DNA of 64,000 nt from Spirochaetaceae bacterium (GTDB lineage: Bacteria; Spirochaetota; Leptospiria; Leptospirales; Leptonemataceae). A program made the translations under genes and the position numbers. The DNA is taken from the NCBI GenBank assembly GCA_002730875.1, contig PCBI01000012.1, positions 124,001-188,000 on the forward strand. The letters are read 5' to 3'. The first letter of the stretch is position 1; each line of letters opens with the position of its first letter. The notes below the pieces were generated by a model that was not told the DNA's origin, ran no database searches, and saw nothing but the letters and a program-made list of their open reading frames with translations. Of this stretch, positions 60,028 through 64,000 are shown piece after piece.

Positions 60028-60354
60028 ATGTACTCAAACCCGGAAAGCAAGACTCGGCGCTGGGCCTTACGAATCCTGTTTGCCTTTTTGATAATCATCA
60101 TTCCGCCTTTTCTGTTTAGCGCCGGAATTGTGGGATTCGTGGTTATACAGGACTACAACGGAATTTGTCCCGGGATAATGGATATACCTCCTTACGAATG
60201 CAGCGTCTGGGAGTTTGCGGCCCGAAACAGCATAAGTCCCTTTGCTTTGCCCTTTCATCTTTTGATCTTCATGGCGTACTGGGCCATCGCTATCCCGGGC
60301 GTCACAGCCGTCCTGATCTGGAAATGGTTTAGCGAAAACCCCGCTAATTCATAA
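60028..60354 (+). CDS. Small membrane protein, unknown function
   Basis: 108 residues from ATG 60028; a TTG at 60010 would add six. Two hydrophobic helices (L-F-A-F-L-I-I-I-I-P-P-F-L-F, and L-L-I-F-M-A-Y-W-A-I-A-I-P-G-V near the C-terminus) flank a loop with two cysteines (G-I-C-P, Y-E-C-S). The N-terminus is basic, so the loop would face the periplasm and could contain a disulfide. No family is recognised. It is between a divergent beta-glucosidase and a convergent lipoprotein. Confidence 0.7.
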   Translation: MYSNPESKTRRWALRILFAFLIIIIPPFLFSAGIVGFVVIQDYNGICPGIMDIPPYECSVWEFAARNSISPFALPFHLLIFMAYWAIAIPGVTAVLIWKWFSENPANS

Positions 60355-60397
60355 TCTTATACCTGACACTGTTGGAATAGCCTGATGTTTCCGGAAA

Positions 60398-61426
60398 TCA
60401 TCCCGGGTTGCAGGCGAACTTCTGTACAATACCTCTAGACTGATCGCTGACATAAACGTTACCATTTGTATCCACTGTCAGGTATTTGGGCTGAAGGAAT
60501 TGACCATTCCCGGTTCCGGAGCTGCCAAACCTGGTCAGGAAATTTCCGGATGAATCGAACTTCTGTACTCGTCGTGCTCCTTCGTCGATAGCATAGATGT
60601 TTCCTACAGCGTCCGTAGCGACACCGCCGGAACCAGTGGTGAATTGTCCATCTCCGGCGCCGCTGCCTCCCCAGGAGGCCTGGAAGTTACCCTGCCGGTC
60701 GAACTTCTGTATGCGAAGATCCGAAGACACAAATATATCGCCGGTGAGGGGGTTCACGGCGATCCCTTCGGGACTGTTGAATTGGCCATCGCCGCTACCG
60801 GAACTACCAAATTTTAACACAAAAGAGCCGTTCGTGCCCAGTATTTGAACATCATTGTCGGAAGCATCGGTAATGGCCAGGTTTCCGTTGGGTAAAATGG
60901 CCACGTCCCAGGGCAGGTTAAATTGACCGTCTGCGCCGCCATTGCTGGCCAGGATGGCAATGTGATTTCCCGATGAATCAAGGGATTGAACGCGGGTGTT
61001 GCCAATTTCGGCCACGTAGAAATTACCGTTCTGGTCAAACGCCAATCCAGAGGGAGTGTCAAAGGCACCGTTGGTTGGAACGGCAGTACTTCCAAAACGA
61101 GCTTCAAATACGCCGTCGAGCGTGCATCTCTGAATACGCGAAGTTCCCGCATCCGTCACGTAGAGCTTTTGGTCCGGACTGATTGCCAGGCCCCAGGGAT
61201 CCTGGAACTGACCATCGGCGCTTCCTGAGGTACCAATGTTCTGCGAATAGGAATAGCTGTTCGAAGGACAGGGATCCGTGGGCGTCAAAAGCAAAGCCAA
61301 CAGAAGAGCGGATTGAATTTCCGAGTCTGAATCACGGCAGTTGTCCACGGGCGTGCACGAAAGCAGCAGCAAAAGCAGAGTGTTAACAGTCAATCTGCGC
61401 CGGTATCGGAATGTTCTTTTGGTCAT
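60398..61426 (-). CDS. NHL-repeat lipoprotein
   Basis: 342 residues. An arginine-rich start and leader end in L-L-L-L-L-S-C. Behind the cysteine is a polar segment, then a second hydrophobic run (A-L-L-L-A-L-L-L), as in the broken lipoprotein at 1219-1550. About six NHL units follow, each with a D-G-Q-F-x-x-P motif and a strand such as V-Q-K-F-D-S-S-G-N-F. These should form a six-bladed propeller. Such domains bind proteins or ligands, and enzyme activity is rare. It is downstream of rpsD on the same strand but separated from it by a terminator. Confidence 0.88.
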   Translation of the reverse strand: MTKRTFRYRRRLTVNTLLLLLLSCTPVDNCRDSDSEIQSALLLALLLTPTDPCPSNSYSYSQNIGTSGSADGQFQDPWGLAISPDQKLYVTDAGTSRIQRCTLDGVFEARFGSTAVPTNGAFDTPSGLAFDQNGNFYVAEIGNTRVQSLDSSGNHIAILASNGGADGQFNLPWDVAILPNGNLAITDASDNDVQILGTNGSFVLKFGSSGSGDGQFNSPEGIAVNPLTGDIFVSSDLRIQKFDRQGNFQASWGGSGAGDGQFTTGSGGVATDAVGNIYAIDEGARRVQKFDSSGNFLTRFGSSGTGNGQFLQPKYLTVDTNGNVYVSDQSRGIVQKFACNPG

Positions 61427-61758
61427 CGAATGCTCCCTGGGATACGCTGCATTCTGGATCGCCCGGGATTCGCAGGACCGGAAATGGGTTTTCGCGAATC
61501 ATCGAAGCATTGCAGGAATCCCGGAGAAAGGGATTTGTGCGATGGCGATAGGCAAGCTATATTTCGGTTTTTAGCGCTCGAAGGAAGGATTCTCCGGTTC
61601 ATTTGGGCCCATTCGGACCAATTCTGGCCAATGGGCTCTCTGGATGAATGTTCAAGGGTTCAAAGGCGCCGTGCCAGGTGACCGGCCACAAAAAAAGGCG
61701 ACCCGTAGGCCGCCTTTCGCGCAACATCGCTGCAGAAGCGATGCCTGGATTCGTTCTA
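61427..61758. other. 332-bp gap between rpsD and the NHL lipoprotein
   Basis: The rpsD terminator is at 61690-61717. The rest, about 260 bp, presumably contains the promoter for the NHL lipoprotein, but no convincing -35/-10 pair was picked out. No coding frame is supported. Confidence 0.4.
61690..61717 (-). terminator. Rho-independent terminator after rpsD
   Basis: On the minus strand AAAGGCG pairs with CGCCTTT around a 10-base loop and continues into a total of seven T (plus-strand A-run 61690-61696). It is about 40 bp beyond the rpsD stop. Confidence 0.85.
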
Positions 61759-62376
61759 TTACTTGGAGTAGAACTCTATGATTTTCTGGATGTTGATTCG
61801 CGTCACCGGTACATCGTCCGGATTGGTGATGCCCATGAACTTTCCGGAAACCCCGTCTTCTTGCAGCTCCAGATACGGAGTGGGGTTGTTTCCCGTGGGA
61901 CGAGCTTCCAGGGCAAATTTTACACGGTCCAGTTCTTTGGAAGCGGGATGCAGTCCAATGACTTCGCCCACCTTTACCTGGTAGCTGGGGATGTCTACGC
62001 TATGGCCGTCCACCATTACGTGGCCGTGGTTGATTAGCTGTCGAGCATCGAAGATACTTCTGGCCAGACCCAGTCGGTAAACCAGGGTCATCAGTCGGGA
62101 TTCCAGCATGTACAGGAAGTTATCCGCTTTGTTCCCCTGCAGTTTGGAAGAACGTTCGAAGGTTTTGAAGAATTGCTTTTCCATCATCCCGTAGGTGAGA
62201 CGAAGCTTTTGCTTTTCCAGTAGCTGTTCGCCGTAAGGAGAACGCTTTCTACGTCTTGAGCCGGGTCGATGCCCCGGAGCATAAGGTCTCTTGATTGATG
62301 GACACTTGGGATGATTGTACAGGCAGTAGCCTACCGTACGGCAGATCTTGTGTTTTGGTTTTCTAATTGTAGCCAT
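61759..62376 (-). CDS. rpsD: 30S ribosomal protein S4
   Basis: 205 residues. S4 binds 16S rRNA early in small-subunit assembly. The S4 RNA-binding fold is seen in [15 protein letters not shown] and [19 protein letters not shown] is just before the ATG at 62376. The N-terminal zinc-site region reads C-R-T-V-G-Y-C and H-P-K-C, i.e. three cysteines plus a histidine, where many bacterial S4 proteins have four cysteines or none. In most bacteria rpsD lies with rpsK and rpoA; here it stands alone with its own terminator. It may be the only copy or a paralogue of one in the ribosomal operon. Confidence 0.95.
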   Translation of the reverse strand: MATIRKPKHKICRTVGYCLYNHPKCPSIKRPYAPGHRPGSRRRKRSPYGEQLLEKQKLRLTYGMMEKQFFKTFERSSKLQGNKADNFLYMLESRLMTLVYRLGLARSIFDARQLINHGHVMVDGHSVDIPSYQVKVGEVIGLHPASKELDRVKFALEARPTGNNPTPYLELQEDGVSGKFMGITNPDDVPVTRINIQKIIEFYSK

Positions 62377-62961
62377 TTTCCTCTAATTTGCCCGAATAGG
62401 TGCGATTTGGCCTTGCAACAGATTCGGAGGCAGCCGCTAGATTGGTCCCGAAGGACGCGGTATCTCAGCTCAAGCCAGTTGAGCCTGCCAGACGTCAGAG
62501 CGTCAGATTAGCGCCTCCTGTAAACTGAAAAAGGGCCGGATGGAGGCCTGGAAGTCGGTGAATCTCCCAAACGTCCCATAGCACCGAGTCCAGGGCCCGA
62601 GCGGCCAGCGGCGCAAGGTTCCCGATGCAGGAAAACGGCTTCGTGCCGTAGACCGGTACGCCGCAGCGGCTCCTGCATGCACCGGATCGGACCTGCTAAC
62701 ACCCGTTCCCACTCGCTCACACCTCTTCGCCCCCGTTGGCACGTCCGTCCCCGGCGACATAATCCGGGCGGGGTGCCGGAACCGCCAATCGAAGGACCTG
62801 CACCACCATGGCCGAGTGAATTCGGAGTGCGGATGCCTCCCTGATTCTGCTTCGGCGAAGAGACAGCCCCTGGAGAAAATGGAAGAAGTCCTTTTCGGAT
62901 CCGGGATAGGGTCCACACAATCCTGCTTGCCGGTGCTGGCCGGCCTGTGGACCTGTACGGG
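62377..62961. other. 585-bp gap between divergent rpsD and serB
   Basis: It should hold the promoters of both genes. No RNA gene was recognised (no RNase P, tmRNA or SRP core motif found by eye). On the minus strand, about 62500-62700, one frame reads like protein (for example A-L-D-S-V-L-W-D-V-W-E-I-H-R-L-P) between stop codons without a good start, so a decayed gene is possible. Confidence 0.35.
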
Positions 62962-64000
62962 ATGTCTGATTCTTCCATTGCCGGTCCAATACCATCCCAC
63001 GAACCTGTACACAACAAGCTCCAGGAGGCCACTCGATCCGGTTTGCTCCTCATCAACATCTCTGGAGTGGACCGACCCGGGATTACCCGGTCCATAACAG
63101 AAGTGTTGTCCGCTTACAATGTTCAGATCCTGGATATGGGGCAATCGGTCATTCATGAGAGTCTTTCCCTGGGAATTCTAATTCGCATACCTCCGGAGCA
63201 GCAAGGGGCCCCGGTTCTGAAGGATCTGCTTTTTCGCGCCCATGACTTCGGTATTCCCATCAACTTCACTCCGGTGGACCAGAAGTCCTATGATCGATGG
63301 GTGATGCATGGCGGATTGCCGCGCTACATTGTTACCCTGCTTTCCCGGGATTTGCGGGCCAGGCATGTGCATCAGGTTACCCGGATTATTGCGGATCAGG
63401 GACTGAACATTAACTCCATTCGCAGGCTTTCCCGTCGCATCCCCGGAGACGAATTGGCGGACCTGGACCGTTCCGTTGAACCGGAAAAGCCAGTGGAAGG
63501 CAGCCAGCGACGCCCCCCGGTCTGTCTGGAATTTCAGGTAAGCGGGAACGATGTCGACTTTGCTCGCTTAAAGGAAACTCTGCTATCCGCCACTCAGCAA
63601 CTTGGCGTGGATATCGCATTCCAGAAAGACGATTTGTTTCGCAGGAATCGTCGTTTGATTGCATTCGATATGGATTCTACCCTGATTCAGGCGGAGGTTA
63701 TCGACGAGCTGGCAAAAGAAGCGGGCGTCGGCGAAGAGGTGTCGAAGATAACGGAAAGCGCCATGCGAGGCGAAATAGACTTTAACGAGAGCTTTCGCCG
63801 GCGGGTGGGGCTCCTAAAAGGTATGTCCACAGAATTTCTTGAAGGCATCTATGAACGATTGCCGGTTACGGAAGGCGCGCCGCACTTGATCAAGGTTCTG
63901 AAGTCCATGGGATACAAGACAGTGATTCTTTCCGGAGGCTTTACATTCTTTGGCGAAAGACTGCGAAAGCGTCTTGGTATGGACTATATCTTTGCCAACG
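62962..64000 (+). CDS. serB: Phosphoserine phosphatase with N-terminal ACT-like domains, 5' part
   Basis: The start is ATG 62962 and the gene runs off the right edge; 346 codons are visible. SerB removes phosphate from phosphoserine, the last step of serine synthesis. Residues about 25-110 form an ACT-like domain (L-I-N-I-S-G-V-D-R-P-G-I-T), and about 113-210 a second one (Y-I-V-T-L-L-S-R-D-L), which in this family sense amino acids. The haloacid dehalogenase catalytic domain starts at about 230 with D-M-D-S-T-L, the nucleophile aspartate motif, followed by V-I-D-E-L-A-K-E-A-G and, further on, L-S-G-G-F-T, motif II. Motif III (K and D-D) is beyond the window. Confidence 0.95.
   Translation, partial: MSDSSIAGPIPSHEPVHNKLQEATRSGLLLINISGVDRPGITRSITEVLSAYNVQILDMGQSVIHESLSLGILIRIPPEQQGAPVLKDLLFRAHDFGIPINFTPVDQKSYDRWVMHGGLPRYIVTLLSRDLRARHVHQVTRIIADQGLNINSIRRLSRRIPGDELADLDRSVEPEKPVEGSQRRPPVCLEFQVSGNDVDFARLKETLLSATQQLGVDIAFQKDDLFRRNRRLIAFDMDSTLIQAEVIDELAKEAGVGEEVSKITESAMRGEIDFNESFRRRVGLLKGMSTEFLEGIYERLPVTEGAPHLIKVLKSMGYKTVILSGGFTFFGERLRKRLGMDYIFAN

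Noticed and set aside
62377-62961. Structured RNA such as tmRNA or SRP RNA in the rpsD-serB gap
   Set aside because: None of the conserved core motifs of these RNAs was found by eye; a covariance-model search would settle it.
62503-63156. 217-codon minus-strand open frame before serB
   Set aside because: It overlaps the serB start antisense and is interrupted in quality; only a part of another frame in this region looks coding-like.

Overview
The window most likely comes from a spirochaete of the order Leptospirales, closer to the GC-richer Leptonema/Turneriella side than to Leptospira; this is inferred from content, not from a database match. The pointers are a periplasmic-flagella regulatory run (flhF, flhG, a small membrane protein, a WhiG/FliA sigma factor, then flaG nearby), at least ten secreted lipoproteins with spirochaete-style lipoboxes, a DhnA-type aldolase, several signalling proteins and a base composition a little above 50% GC by eye. 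No rRNA, tRNA, CRISPR array or insertion sequence was recognised.

Layout. 1-3.2 kb: the 3' end of a carotenoid-type FAD oxidoreductase, a frameshifted small lipoprotein, repeats, and an MDR oxidoreductase. 3.5-6.5 kb (minus strand): eutB-eutC, ethanolamine ammonia-lyase, followed by the 3' half of an alpha/beta hydrolase. 6.7-14 kb (plus strand): a methyltransferase, a secreted two-domain protein, a cation/Ca2+ exchanger next to a P2A Ca2+-type ATPase, and an ATP-pyrophosphatase. 14.3-17.8 kb: two paralogous lipoproteins, an M23 peptidase-type envelope protein and a STAS protein. 17.9-20.4 kb (minus): a voltage-sensor/HAMP membrane protein followed by a cyclic-nucleotide-gated K+ channel. 20.7-23.8 kb: a YdcF-type protein and a divergent GAF-GAF-AAA+-Fis sigma-54 activator.

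24-38.3 kb (minus strand): the most unusual block. Reading in the direction of transcription: a DUF486 membrane protein, a DUF374 acyltransferase, an MFS transporter, an AsmA/YdbH-like bridge protein, a DUF1318/YdbL-like lipoprotein and a 2748-residue lipoprotein with a TolB-like propeller, long TPR tracts and two degenerate CHAT-like domains. The last three genes are spaced or overlapped so tightly (4 bp gap, then a 1-base TAATG overlap) that they are probably co-translated.

38.4-47.4 kb: a nitronate monooxygenase, a DUF5362 membrane protein, several lipoproteins including a 1141-residue beta-helix lipoprotein, and fructose-bisphosphate aldolase. 47.6-55.4 kb: the flagellar genes plus a 7TMR-DISM hybrid histidine kinase split by a frameshift at a run of nine T. 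55.4-64 kb: a glycosyltransferase, a hydrolase lipoprotein divergent from a TetR regulator with a perfect 22-bp palindrome between them, a GH1 beta-glucosidase, an NHL-repeat lipoprotein, rpsD, and the 5' part of serB.

How the parts fit: three themes recur. One is envelope biogenesis and lipid handling (AsmA/YdbH, DUF1318, DUF374 acyltransferase, M23). The second is membrane sensing (voltage sensors, cNMP channel, 7TMR-DISM kinase, GAF regulator). The third is flagellar placement and late-gene control (FlhF, FlhG, sigma-28, FlaG). Two genes are broken at homopolymer runs in a way that a one-base change would repair; they are either assembly errors or switchable loci.
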